Part shown: one piece after another, positions 24,923 through 31,947 of the stretch
How the letters are laid out: each line of letters begins with the position of its first letter
Numbering within the stretch: position 1 is the stretch's first letter
Assembly (NCBI GenBank): GCA_020847545.1
Contig: JADLBV010000025.1
Location: 1-34,840 of the forward strand
Origin: Phycisphaerales bacterium
GTDB taxonomy: Bacteria > Planctomycetota > Phycisphaerae > Tepidisphaerales > Tepidisphaeraceae
Length of the DNA stretch: 34,840 nucleotides
Direction: 5' to 3'
Made by a program: the position numbers and the translations under genes
Notes under the pieces: generated by a model
Told to the model about the DNA's origin: nothing
The model's database searches: none
The model's input: only the letters and a program-made list of their open reading frames with translations

Positions 24923-25389
24923 TTCAACACCTCTTTCAACAAACGAACCCGTTCCAGAAATTGAGAGGCTTCATCCATCATGATGACGCGGGGAGAATAT
25001 CTCGCATGAATGGTCCAGGCGGCGCAGACCTTTTTCAGATTTGCCAGGTAGTTGACTCCCGTGCGGGAAAATGCTTTGTGCAGGGCCGCTTCCAGTTCCG
25101 GCATACAGTCCAACATTTCTTCCAGATCATGCCGTCTCCAAATCAGCGTCCAAATCCCCCGTTCAGATTCGGAAATATCATGCGGCTGCTTTCTCGCAAT
25201 AATTGGATATTTCTTAACCAGTCTCGCCTTTAGGAGAATTTCGATGACAAAACCCGCCAGATAAGCCGCTCCGTTGGCGTGGGCGTTTTGTTTGGTGTCG
25301 CATAGCGCCTGCGCATCAGCAAAGCGACGATCGGCCACTGTTGCCATCGCACCGGGCTTTAGTCGGGATTGCTTTTCAAAAATATTCAC
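24919..25389 (-). CDS. HEPN-like helical protein
   Basis: A 156-residue protein. DAQALCDTKQNAHANGAAYL followed by GFVIEILLKARLVKK is the hallmark first helix pair of HEPN-domain proteins (A-x-G-A-x-Y-L-x-G-x-x-x-E-x-L-L-K), and HDLEEMLD is the usual HDL motif. HEPN proteins are often ribonucleases or RNA-binding helical bundles. The catalytic Rx4-6H motif is not evident, so RNase activity is doubtful. It starts 7 bp after the MoxR stop and overlaps the BolA-like gene. Its position inside a MoxR/DUF58 operon is unusual in my knowledge. Confidence 0.72.
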   Translation of the reverse strand: MNIFEKQSRLKPGAMATVADRRFADAQALCDTKQNAHANGAAYLAGFVIEILLKARLVKKYPIIARKQPHDISESERGIWTLIWRRHDLEEMLDCMPELEAALHKAFSRTGVNYLANLKKVCAAWTIHARYSPRVIMMDEASQFLERVRLLKEVLK

Positions 25390-25396
25390 AAAATCC

Positions 25397-26488
25397 TCAC
25401 GCCGCCGGCTGGTCCCGCAGCATCTTCGCGGCGTTGCGGTCTTTCTCCTCGTATTGCTGTCTGGGGATGAAATCGATCAGCCGTTGGACGATGACATCGC
25501 TTTTGACCCCCTCCGCCTCGGCGTTGAAATTGGTGACGATGCGATGCCGCAGCACCGGCAGCGCCACATGGCGGATGTCGTCGGTGCTGACATGATATCG
25601 CCCTTTAAGCAGCGCCCGGGCCTTGCCGGCGAGGATCAGATGCTGACTGGCGCGCGGGCCGGCGCCCCAACTGACAAAATCATTGACAAAATCAGGGCAG
25701 CCACCCTCCGATCGTCGGGTCAGGCGGGCAAATTTCAGCGCGTAATGAATCACATGATCCGCCACCGGAACCTTGCGCACGATCTCCTGCAACAAAAGGA
25801 TTTCCTCGCCGCTGAGGACATGGTCCAGGTGCACCTGTCGGCCGGCGGTTGTCAGCCGGACGATCTGAAATTCCTCCTCCTCGGTGGGATACCCCACGTT
25901 GATGTTGAACATGAATCGGTCGAGCTGTGCTTCGGGCAGCGGATAGGTTCCCTCCTGCTCGATGGGATTCTGCGTCGCCAGCACGAAAAACGGCTGCGGA
26001 AGCCGATGCTGTTTGCCACCGGCAGTCACCTGGTGTTCCTGCATCGCCTCCAGCAGCGCCGCCTGTGTCTTGGGGGGTGTGCGATTGATCTCATCGGCCA
26101 AAATCACATTGGCGAAGACCGGCCCGCGCACAAACCGCAATTGCCTCGCTCCCGTGGACTTGTCCTCCTCGATCACCTCGGTCCCCGTAATGTCCGATGG
26201 CATCAAGTCGGGTGTGAACTGAATCCGGCTGAAGCTCAACCCCAGTGTCCGCGCCAACGTCGAAATCAGCAGCGTCTTGGCCAGTCCCGGCACCCCCACC
26301 AGCAACGCATGTCCACGGCAGAACATCGCGATCAACAACTCCTCGATCACCGCATCCTGCCCCACGATCACCTTCGACAATTGATCGCGGATATCCCGAT
26401 ACCCCTTTTGCAGTTTCTCCACCGCGGCCAGTTCATCGGCGTTCAATTCGCCCGCCCGCTCCCGTGCCGCGCCCATTTGATTGTCCAT
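25397..26488 (-). CDS. MoxR-family AAA+ ATPase
   Basis: A 363-residue MoxR ATPase, the first gene of the nine-gene operon. Walker A is GVPGLAKT (65-72). Walker B is VILADEINR (128-136). Sensor 1 is ATQNP (171-175). The QLDRF segment (189-193) holds the arginine typical of the family. MoxR proteins are chaperone-like ATPases that act with VWA proteins, for example in metal insertion or activation of complexes. The frame runs upstream to 26566. The start at 26488 has GGAG 8 nt before it and matches family length. A possible promoter lies at 26585-26613. Confidence 0.94.
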   Translation of the reverse strand: MDNQMGAARERAGELNADELAAVEKLQKGYRDIRDQLSKVIVGQDAVIEELLIAMFCRGHALLVGVPGLAKTLLISTLARTLGLSFSRIQFTPDLMPSDITGTEVIEEDKSTGARQLRFVRGPVFANVILADEINRTPPKTQAALLEAMQEHQVTAGGKQHRLPQPFFVLATQNPIEQEGTYPLPEAQLDRFMFNINVGYPTEEEEFQIVRLTTAGRQVHLDHVLSGEEILLLQEIVRKVPVADHVIHYALKFARLTRRSEGGCPDFVNDFVSWGAGPRASQHLILAGKARALLKGRYHVSTDDIRHVALPVLRHRIVTNFNAEAEGVKSDVIVQRLIDFIPRQQYEEKDRNAAKMLRDQPAA

Positions 26489-26584
26489 GCAATTGGCTCC
26501 ATTCGATTTGGATTTCGCCTTCCCTCGCAACATTGAGGAAAGCCCTTGGGAGAAGGCCAGCGCCATCCCGTAAAACCGCAGTGT

Positions 26585-26613
26585 ATTTTAGGCGCAAAAC
26601 GCCGTCGTGTCGC
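26585..26613 (-). promoter_or_regulatory. Candidate promoter of the MoxR operon
   Basis: On the minus strand GCGACA (-35, 26608-26613) is followed after 17 nt by TAAAAT (-10, 26585-26590), predicting a start near 26578 and a leader of about 90 nt. It lies head to head with the mutM -10 at 26615-26620, so the two promoters overlap. Confidence 0.45.
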
Positions 26614-26614
26614 C

Positions 26615-26620
26615 TATAAT
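26615..26620 (+). promoter_or_regulatory. -10 box upstream of mutM
   Basis: A perfect TATAAT followed by CG lies 49 nt before the mutM ATG at 26670. The -35 region is weak. Other -10 boxes in this window are also followed by C (TATAATC). Confidence 0.45.
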
Positions 26621-26669
26621 CGCCCTCTGTTCCAATAGATATAAGACGTACACGTTCAGCCAAAGTTCC

Positions 26670-27473
26670 ATGCCCGAACTGCCCGAAGTCCAGACCGTCG
26701 TCAATACGCTCCAACCCCACGCCGTCGGCCACAAAATCGTGCGCGTTGACCTGCGCCGGATGGATATCCTCACCCCGCATGGATTGGACCTGTCGGCCCA
26801 ATTGACCGGCCGAACAATTCAATCCATCACCCGCCGGGGCAAGCGGATCGTCTTCCTCCTCAACACCGGCCGTCGATTTTACATCCACCTCGGCATGTCC
26901 GGCCAACTCACCCTTCACCCCCCCGCCAACCCCATCCCACCCCACACCCACCTGATTCTTCATCTGACAGATGACACCCACCTGCGTTTTCGCGATCCCC
27001 GCCGATTTGGCGGCATCGTCTGGCTGGGAGATCATCCACCCGATGACAACATGGGACCAGAACCCCTCACGATGCGCGCCATTCAATTGGCAAAATTGCT
27101 CTCCAAATCCCGTCGGCCGATCAAGTCGGCCCTGCTCGACCAATCCCTCATCGCCGGACTGGGCAATATCTATGTCGATGAATCGCTCTTCCTGGCACGG
27201 ATTCACCCCCAAACAGACGCCTGCGACCTCTCAACAACCCAAATCGCACAATTGAATCGATCCATCAAATCGACCCTCCGCCGTGCCATCCAACTGGGGG
27301 GCAGTTCCCTGCGCGACTACCGCGACGCCAACGGCCAACCGGGCGGGTTTCAACATCGCCACCGCGTCTATCATCGCGATGGCCAACCGTGCAGCCGCTG
27401 CAGGCAAACCATTGAAAAAACAATCCTCGCCGGCCGATCCACCCATTTTTGCCCCAAATGTCAGCCGCTTTGA
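26670..27473 (+). CDS. mutM: Formamidopyrimidine-DNA glycosylase
   Basis: Fpg/MutM excises oxidised purines (8-oxoguanine, FapyG) and nicks the abasic site in base excision repair. The 267 residues start with the mature N-terminus MPELPEV, in which P2 is the catalytic nucleophile and E3 essential. This fixes the start at 26670, not at the longer frame from 26607. K58 (RRGKR) is the conserved lysine, and GLGNIYVDE (163-171) is the helix-2-turn-helix. The C-terminal zinc finger has C241, C244, C261 and C264. recR follows after 54 bp with its own -10 box. Confidence 0.96.
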   Translation: MPELPEVQTVVNTLQPHAVGHKIVRVDLRRMDILTPHGLDLSAQLTGRTIQSITRRGKRIVFLLNTGRRFYIHLGMSGQLTLHPPANPIPPHTHLILHLTDDTHLRFRDPRRFGGIVWLGDHPPDDNMGPEPLTMRAIQLAKLLSKSRRPIKSALLDQSLIAGLGNIYVDESLFLARIHPQTDACDLSTTQIAQLNRSIKSTLRRAIQLGGSSLRDYRDANGQPGGFQHRHRVYHRDGQPCSRCRQTIEKTILAGRSTHFCPKCQPL

Positions 27474-27514
27474 CCTGCCCGCGCAACAGAGGCGATTTGG
27501 CGGCCCAAACCATC

Positions 27515-27520
27515 TATAAT
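27515..27520 (+). promoter_or_regulatory. -10 box of recR, probably leaderless
   Basis: TATAAT is separated by 7 nt from the recR ATG (27528). There is no ribosome-binding site in between, so the transcript would begin at or next to the start codon. The -35 is not obvious. Confidence 0.55.
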
Positions 27521-27527
27521 CAATCCC

Positions 27528-28133
27528 ATGAGCAGCAATTACACCCAGAGCCTGCAAAATCTGATTCAACACCTGTCGAATTTACCCGGCATCGGACTGC
27601 GTTCGGCCGAGCGCATCGCCTTTCATCTGCTCAAACAACGCCCCGAGGAGGCGATGCAACTGGCCGATGCCATCCGCGATGTCAAAACGCGGATCAAGCA
27701 TTGTTCAACCTGTTTCAACCTGACCGAACAAGACCCCTGTATGATCTGTTGCGACTCAACCCGCGACCAGGGGCTGGTCTGCATCGTCGAACAACCCAAG
27801 GACCTGCTGGCACTGGAAGCCGCCGGGCTTTATCGGGGTGTTTATCATGTCCTGCTGGGGCGGATTTCTCCCTTGGAAGGGATCGAACCGGGAGATCTAA
27901 CCATCGACGGCCTGCTGCGACGGCTCGCCGCCGGCACGGTTCGCGAGGTGATCATGGGGACCAACCCCACCATGGAAGGGGATGGAACAGCCCTCCATGT
28001 GCAAAACCTGATCGCCCAATACCCATCCGTCACGGTCACCCGCCTGGCCCGCGGCCTCCCCACCGGCAGCAGCATCGAATACGCCAACCGAAACATGCTG
28101 GCCGATGCCATCGCCGGCCGGCAAAAGATGTAA
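27528..28133 (+). CDS. recR: Recombination mediator RecR
   Basis: RecR works with RecO and RecF to load RecA at gaps in DNA. The 201 residues show all domains in order: a helix-hairpin-helix near LSNLPGIGLRSAERIAFHLL (17-36), a zinc finger with C59, C62, C71 and C74, and a Toprim region beginning VCIVEQPKDLLALEAAG with EGIEPGDLTIDGLL. The C-terminal Walker-like segment ends YANRNMLADAI. The gene lies directly after mutM, grouping two DNA-repair genes. A leaderless start is likely from the position of TATAAT. Confidence 0.96.
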   Translation: MSSNYTQSLQNLIQHLSNLPGIGLRSAERIAFHLLKQRPEEAMQLADAIRDVKTRIKHCSTCFNLTEQDPCMICCDSTRDQGLVCIVEQPKDLLALEAAGLYRGVYHVLLGRISPLEGIEPGDLTIDGLLRRLAAGTVREVIMGTNPTMEGDGTALHVQNLIAQYPSVTVTRLARGLPTGSSIEYANRNMLADAIAGRQKM

Positions 28134-28162
28134 GCCTTTTGTACGACTTGACTTACCGACAC

Positions 28163-28220
28163 AAAACAAAAATGGCCCATGAATCGTGATGCGACATTGC
28201 GCATCACGATCCACAGGCCA
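28163..28220 (-). terminator. Terminator of the small lipoprotein gene
   Basis: Two nested stems form: an inner 11-bp arm pair at 28183-28193 and 28200-28210 (ATCGTGATGCG/CGCATCACGAT) and an outer TGGCC/GGCCA at 28173-28177/28216-28220. On the minus strand the structure is followed by TTTTTGTTTT, 25 nt after the lipoprotein stop. There is no T-tract on the plus strand, so it does not end recR. Confidence 0.85.
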
Positions 28221-28245
28221 ATCATTCAATTGGACAAGCCCAAAT

Positions 28246-28632
28246 TTAGTGGCCGCCCGGCAGAGTCAGGCCCTTGCCCGACTTGGCGGCGTTCAGCATT
28301 GAATGGGCATTGGCCAGTTGCGACTGGATGCTTTCCGGCAGTTTGTCCTTGATCTTATCCAGTTCGGTCAGCGCCTTTTCGGCGAGGTCGAGCTTGTTTT
28401 CCTTGATGTAGGTAATCGCCTGCTCAATCTTGGTCTGAGCCTCTTTCACAGCGGCATCAGAGACGCTGGCGGCTTTTTCAGTGATGGCATCTCCGATGGA
28501 CTTGGGCGATTCTGATCCACTGGCCGGGGCGCCTGGAACCGCCGGTGTGGCGGGCTTGGTCTCGGTCTTGGTGTCGCAACCGACCACCATCGCACCGGCC
28601 AATACAATCGAACAAAGGGCGAGCGTACGCAT
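28246..28632 (-). CDS. Small helical lipoprotein
   Basis: A 128-residue exported lipoprotein. The signal sequence ends in a lipobox, MVVGC, making C19 the lipidated residue. A Thr/Pro/Ala-rich linker (about 20-45) leads to a helical, Lys/Ala/Glu-rich region, KTKIEQAITYIKENKLDLAE and ALTELDKIKDKLPES. No family was recognised. The repeats of A-x-x-x-I/L suggest a helical hairpin, as in periplasmic stress or spacer lipoproteins. AAGGAG lies 5-10 nt before the ATG. It forms a single-gene unit with its own terminator, between convergent recR and divergent prfC. Confidence 0.8.
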   Translation of the reverse strand: MRTLALCSIVLAGAMVVGCDTKTETKPATPAVPGAPASGSESPKSIGDAITEKAASVSDAAVKEAQTKIEQAITYIKENKLDLAEKALTELDKIKDKLPESIQSQLANAHSMLNAAKSGKGLTLPGGH

Positions 28633-28817
28633 AAAACTCCTTTCGGGAGAATAAAATGGGTTTCAGCCAACTTGGCTTTTACGAATTGTAATCCGGCCAA
28701 CACAAAGCTGCCATACTCATTTTTGGCACCTAATATTTTGAGACTGCCATAGCCCCAAAACGCATAAACCGGTACAAAGACGATCTTTTTGAACCCAAAG
28801 ACTGAAAAATCATCACC

Positions 28818-30434
28818 ATGCAACTGCAAGACCAGATCGCTCGACGGCGGACATTCGCCATTATTTCGCACCCGGACGCCGGCAAGACAACCTTGACCGA
28901 AAAATTCCTGCTGTATGGCGGCGCGCTGCAATTGGCCGGCTCGGTGACGGCGCGTAAACAACAGCGGGCGGCCACCTCAGATTGGATGGAACTGGAAAAA
29001 AAACGGGGAATCTCCGTCAGTTCAACCGTGCTGCAATTTGAATACGAAGGATATTACGTCAATCTGCTGGACACGCCGGGCCACAAGGACTTTTCGGAAG
29101 ACACTTACCGGGTGCTGACGGCCGTCGATGCGGTGGTGATGGTGATTGATGCGGGTAAGGGGATCGAAAGCCAGACGCGCAAACTGTTTGAAATCTGCCG
29201 CCGGCGCGGAGTGCCGATTTTCACCTTCATGAACAAGCTGGACCGCCCGGCGCTCGATCCGATGGGGTTGATGGACCAGTTGGAATCGGTGCTGGGGATC
29301 GGCGCATATGCCATGAACTGGCCATTGGGGATGGGGCACGATTTTCAGGGGGTATTTGATCGAATCGGCCGACAGGTTCACTTTTTTGAACGGACGGCCG
29401 GCGGGGCCTATCGGGCGCCGGTCAAGGTGCATGATCTGTCCGATGATGCTGTGCGACAAAAACTCAGCGACGAAAACTATCTAAAGGTCGTTGAGGAATT
29501 GGAGACGCTGGAGGTGGCGGGGACAAGCTTTGACCAGGAGGCGGTGCTGGCGGGCAAATTGACGCCGGTCTTTTTCGGCAGCGCGGTGAACAATTTCGGC
29601 GTACAACTGCTGCTGGATTCATTTTTGAAACTCTCCACCCCACCCAGAGCCAGAACCATCGGCGAACTGCGACTTGAGCCGGATCGGCCGGGCTTTTCGG
29701 GGTTTGTTTTCAAGATTCAGGCCAACATGGATCCCCGCCATCGCGACCGCATCGCTTTTGTGCGCATCTGCACCGGAAAATTCATCCGCGAAATGGCCGT
29801 CACCCATGTCCAGAGCGGCAAACGGGTGCGCCTCTCCAGCTCGCACAAACTTTTTGGACGCGACCGCGAGACGGTGGATGAAGCCTACGCGGGAGATGTC
29901 ATCGGTCTGGTGGGCCACGCCGATTTTGGCATCGGCGACACGCTGACCGAGGAAGATGGGATCGTGTTCGATGAAATTCCGCGATTCGCCCCCGAATGTT
30001 TTGCGTACCTGCACAGCACCAGCACCTCGCAGTTCAAACGATTCCGCGAAGGATTGGACCAGTTGCTGCAGGAGGGCGTGGTGCAGACGTACAAGGTGAA
30101 GGATTCGATGCAGGCCGCCCCAATGTTGGCGGCGGTCGGCCCGTTGCAGTTTGAGGTGGTGCAATATCGCCTGCAAACCGAATACGGGGCCGAATCGAGG
30201 CTCGAATCCGCGCCGTGGGAGTTGCTGCGATGGATTTCGCCCGATGTGTCGGCCGAAACATTGGAGGTCGCGACATTGCCCACCGGCGTCCGCCACGCCA
30301 CCGACCCGCGTGGACTGGCGGTATTGCTCTTTCCCAGTGAATGGTCGATGGGATATTTCCAGCGACAAAATCCGGGAATCGGCCTGCTGGATACGCCGGT
30401 ATCAACCTCCCCCACCACCACAGTGGGAAGGTAG
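28818..30434 (+). CDS. prfC: Peptide chain release factor 3
   Basis: RF3 is the GTPase that ejects RF1/RF2 from the ribosome after termination. The 538 residues match the family. G1 is SHPDAGKTT (17-25). G3 is DTPGHKDF (85-92). G4 is NKLD (139-142), and the RF3-specific switch region RAATSDWMELEKKRGISVSS is present. EF-Tu-like domain 2 and the RF3 C-terminal domain follow. The end QFEVVQYRLQTEYGAESR is a family signature. It diverges from the lipoprotein gene. A possible promoter is TTGAGA (28738) with GCATAA (28762), at an 18-nt spacing. Confidence 0.96.
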   Translation: MQLQDQIARRRTFAIISHPDAGKTTLTEKFLLYGGALQLAGSVTARKQQRAATSDWMELEKKRGISVSSTVLQFEYEGYYVNLLDTPGHKDFSEDTYRVLTAVDAVVMVIDAGKGIESQTRKLFEICRRRGVPIFTFMNKLDRPALDPMGLMDQLESVLGIGAYAMNWPLGMGHDFQGVFDRIGRQVHFFERTAGGAYRAPVKVHDLSDDAVRQKLSDENYLKVVEELETLEVAGTSFDQEAVLAGKLTPVFFGSAVNNFGVQLLLDSFLKLSTPPRARTIGELRLEPDRPGFSGFVFKIQANMDPRHRDRIAFVRICTGKFIREMAVTHVQSGKRVRLSSSHKLFGRDRETVDEAYAGDVIGLVGHADFGIGDTLTEEDGIVFDEIPRFAPECFAYLHSTSTSQFKRFREGLDQLLQEGVVQTYKVKDSMQAAPMLAAVGPLQFEVVQYRLQTEYGAESRLESAPWELLRWISPDVSAETLEVATLPTGVRHATDPRGLAVLLFPSEWSMGYFQRQNPGIGLLDTPVSTSPTTTVGR

Positions 30435-30458
30435 GGATGCACATCCGTTCAATGTCGC

Positions 30459-31004
30459 TTAATGCCCCCGCCTTTTAGCCATTTCCTGACCGATCTGGCT
30501 GACCTGATCGTTGGCCAACACCTCAGATGCCAGCGGAAATATTTCCTGATCCTCCACCTGAATATGCCGCTGATACAACTCCAGCAGCATTTGCAGCAAT
30601 TCCTTCATTCGGACCAATTCCGGGGTGGAAATCGTGCCCTGATCCAGCCATTTTCGGCCGATGACATCGACTTCCTTGTGTGCGACATCGGCCTTCTGAT
30701 GGTCCGCTTCCAGCGCATCCAGTTTGGCCATCGCCTCTTGGACGCGCGGATCGTCCAATTGACGCATCCGCGGGAACAACGATTCCTCCTCGTCGGCGGT
30801 ATGACGCGGGGCGGCCGAACCAAAGTAACGCAACGCCACGATCAATGCCTCCCGTTGCTGCGTGGTCAATGGTTGATCGCTGCCAATGTCGGCCACCCGA
30901 ATCAACACTCCCAGAAAATTTTCGATCCGGCGGTGACAATCCCCCAGCAAACCCAACGGCTGTTCAAAATCATGTTCCGCCTTGGCGCCCAGTTTCACCG
31001 GCAT
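30459..31004 (-). CDS. Hemerythrin-like di-iron protein
   Basis: A 181-residue HHE-domain protein. Likely iron ligands are H24, H68 with E72 in RHTADEEESLFP, H102, and H147 with E151 in RHIQVEDQEIFP, fitting the hemerythrin five-His, two-carboxylate scheme with small offsets. Such proteins bind O2, NO or peroxide or buffer iron. GAGGTG lies 5 nt before the ATG. It follows Ric after 100 bp with an intrinsic hairpin in between. Cytoplasmic, with no signal peptide. The pairing with Ric suggests a nitrosative/oxidative stress role. Confidence 0.88.
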   Translation of the reverse strand: MPVKLGAKAEHDFEQPLGLLGDCHRRIENFLGVLIRVADIGSDQPLTTQQREALIVALRYFGSAAPRHTADEEESLFPRMRQLDDPRVQEAMAKLDALEADHQKADVAHKEVDVIGRKWLDQGTISTPELVRMKELLQMLLELYQRHIQVEDQEIFPLASEVLANDQVSQIGQEMAKRRGH

Positions 31005-31017
31005 CTTGCCACCTCAT

Positions 31018-31067
31018 AAAAACAATTGGATTGGTCCGCTGGACATTTTATCCGCGGCCAATCCAAT
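31018..31067 (-). terminator. Terminator or attenuator between ric and the hemerythrin gene
   Basis: On the minus strand, ATTGGATTGGCCGC (31054-31067) pairs with GCGG-A-CCAATCCAAT (31025-31039), 14 bp with one bulged base. TGTTTTT follows. The hemerythrin ribosome-binding site comes directly afterwards. It ends ric transcripts, with hemerythrin expressed by readthrough or from an unseen promoter. Confidence 0.75.
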
Positions 31068-31104
31068 CGTAGGCTCTGTCCGTGTACAATCCACGGATCA
31101 AATC

Positions 31105-31824
31105 TTATTTTTGCCCGCTGGCTTCCAGTTCGGCCGCGCGTGGGAACAGGATGCTGTTCTCCTTGTGTACATGGCGATGGGTTTCGGCTTCCAACTCTTC
31201 CAGCCCGGCCAATGTCGCCCGAAACGTATTGCAGGCCTCCATCGGCGGGACGAAATCGTTGCTGATCTTCCGCATCTTCGCCAATGCCGCGCCGGCCTGT
31301 TCATGCTCGGCTTCCATCACCTGGATCGGCCCCCGCACGCCTCCCGCATATCGGCTGTTGGGACCGGCCGGGCCGCCTTCCAGTCCGCGGATCAACGGAA
31401 AGAGCACCTGTTCCTCTTTCATGGTGTGCTGTTCCATCTCATTGGCAAAACCTTCAAACGTGCTCTGTAAATCCAGCAGCCAGGGTGAATGGCTGCCATG
31501 CACCGCGGCGACTTTCCGCACCATCATCCGCAGCCGCGGCAATTCGCGCTTCAGATACATGTGGTGGGTCTGTTCGATGTGGTTGGCGAGGTCGGTCAAT
31601 GTGGCCTTCGACCAGTCCTTCCCATCGCCGACGGCCGGGCCATCCAGATCAGACTCCAGCAACCGTCGAACGGTCTGCGGATCAAGTCCTTTTTCAACAC
31701 ACGCCTGCGCCAGCGGCTTTTTGCCGCCGCAACAAAAATCGATACCCAACGCCTGGAACACCCGCGAACGGTTCGGCCGCTCGATCACCAGTTGCCCAAT
31801 CGTCGTCTCCATACTGATGCTCAT
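31105..31824 (-). CDS. ric: Iron-sulfur cluster repair di-iron protein Ric
   Basis: Ric (ScdA/YtfE/DnrN) restores Fe-S clusters damaged by nitric oxide or peroxide. The 239 residues start with the ScdA N-terminal domain carrying the diagnostic FCCGG motif (30-34). A hemerythrin-like domain follows, with H82 in NHIEQTHH, H133/E137 in EQHTMKEEQVLFP, the EAEHEQAG helix, and HRHVHKENSILFP. AAGGAG sits upstream of the ATG. The start MSISMETTIGQLV leaves a second ATG at codon 5 as an alternative. It has a recognisable sigma-70 promoter with an operator-like dyad. The downstream neighbour is a hemerythrin protein. Confidence 0.94.
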   Translation of the reverse strand: MSISMETTIGQLVIERPNRSRVFQALGIDFCCGGKKPLAQACVEKGLDPQTVRRLLESDLDGPAVGDGKDWSKATLTDLANHIEQTHHMYLKRELPRLRMMVRKVAAVHGSHSPWLLDLQSTFEGFANEMEQHTMKEEQVLFPLIRGLEGGPAGPNSRYAGGVRGPIQVMEAEHEQAGAALAKMRKISNDFVPPMEACNTFRATLAGLEELEAETHRHVHKENSILFPRAAELEASGQK

Positions 31825-31836
31825 TTGGTCTCCTTA

Positions 31837-31854
31837 ATCAAAGCACCTTTTGAT
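31837..31854. promoter_or_regulatory. Operator-like dyad at the ric start site
   Basis: ATCAAA-N6-TTTGAT (31837-31842/31849-31854) is a perfect inverted repeat. It lies at about +1 to +17 of the predicted ric transcript, where a bound repressor would block initiation. A NO- or redox-responsive repressor is likely by analogy with ric/ytfE genes elsewhere. The site does not match a motif I can name with confidence. Confidence 0.45.
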
Positions 31855-31859
31855 ATGGG

Positions 31860-31887
31860 ATTATAACGGTCCCATTTTGGATATCAA
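31860..31887 (-). promoter_or_regulatory. Sigma-70 promoter of ric
   Basis: On the minus strand TTGATA (31882-31887) is followed after 16 nt by a perfect TATAAT (31860-31865). The predicted start is near 31853, giving a leader of about 29 nt with AAGGAG. TGGGA/TCCCA arms (31856-31860/31870-31874) flank the -10 box. Confidence 0.75.
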
Positions 31888-31947
31888 TATCGTATTATCT
31901 TTTTTCACTTTTGATTTTTGCGGAGTGGGCCGAAGTTAGCCCCTCTG

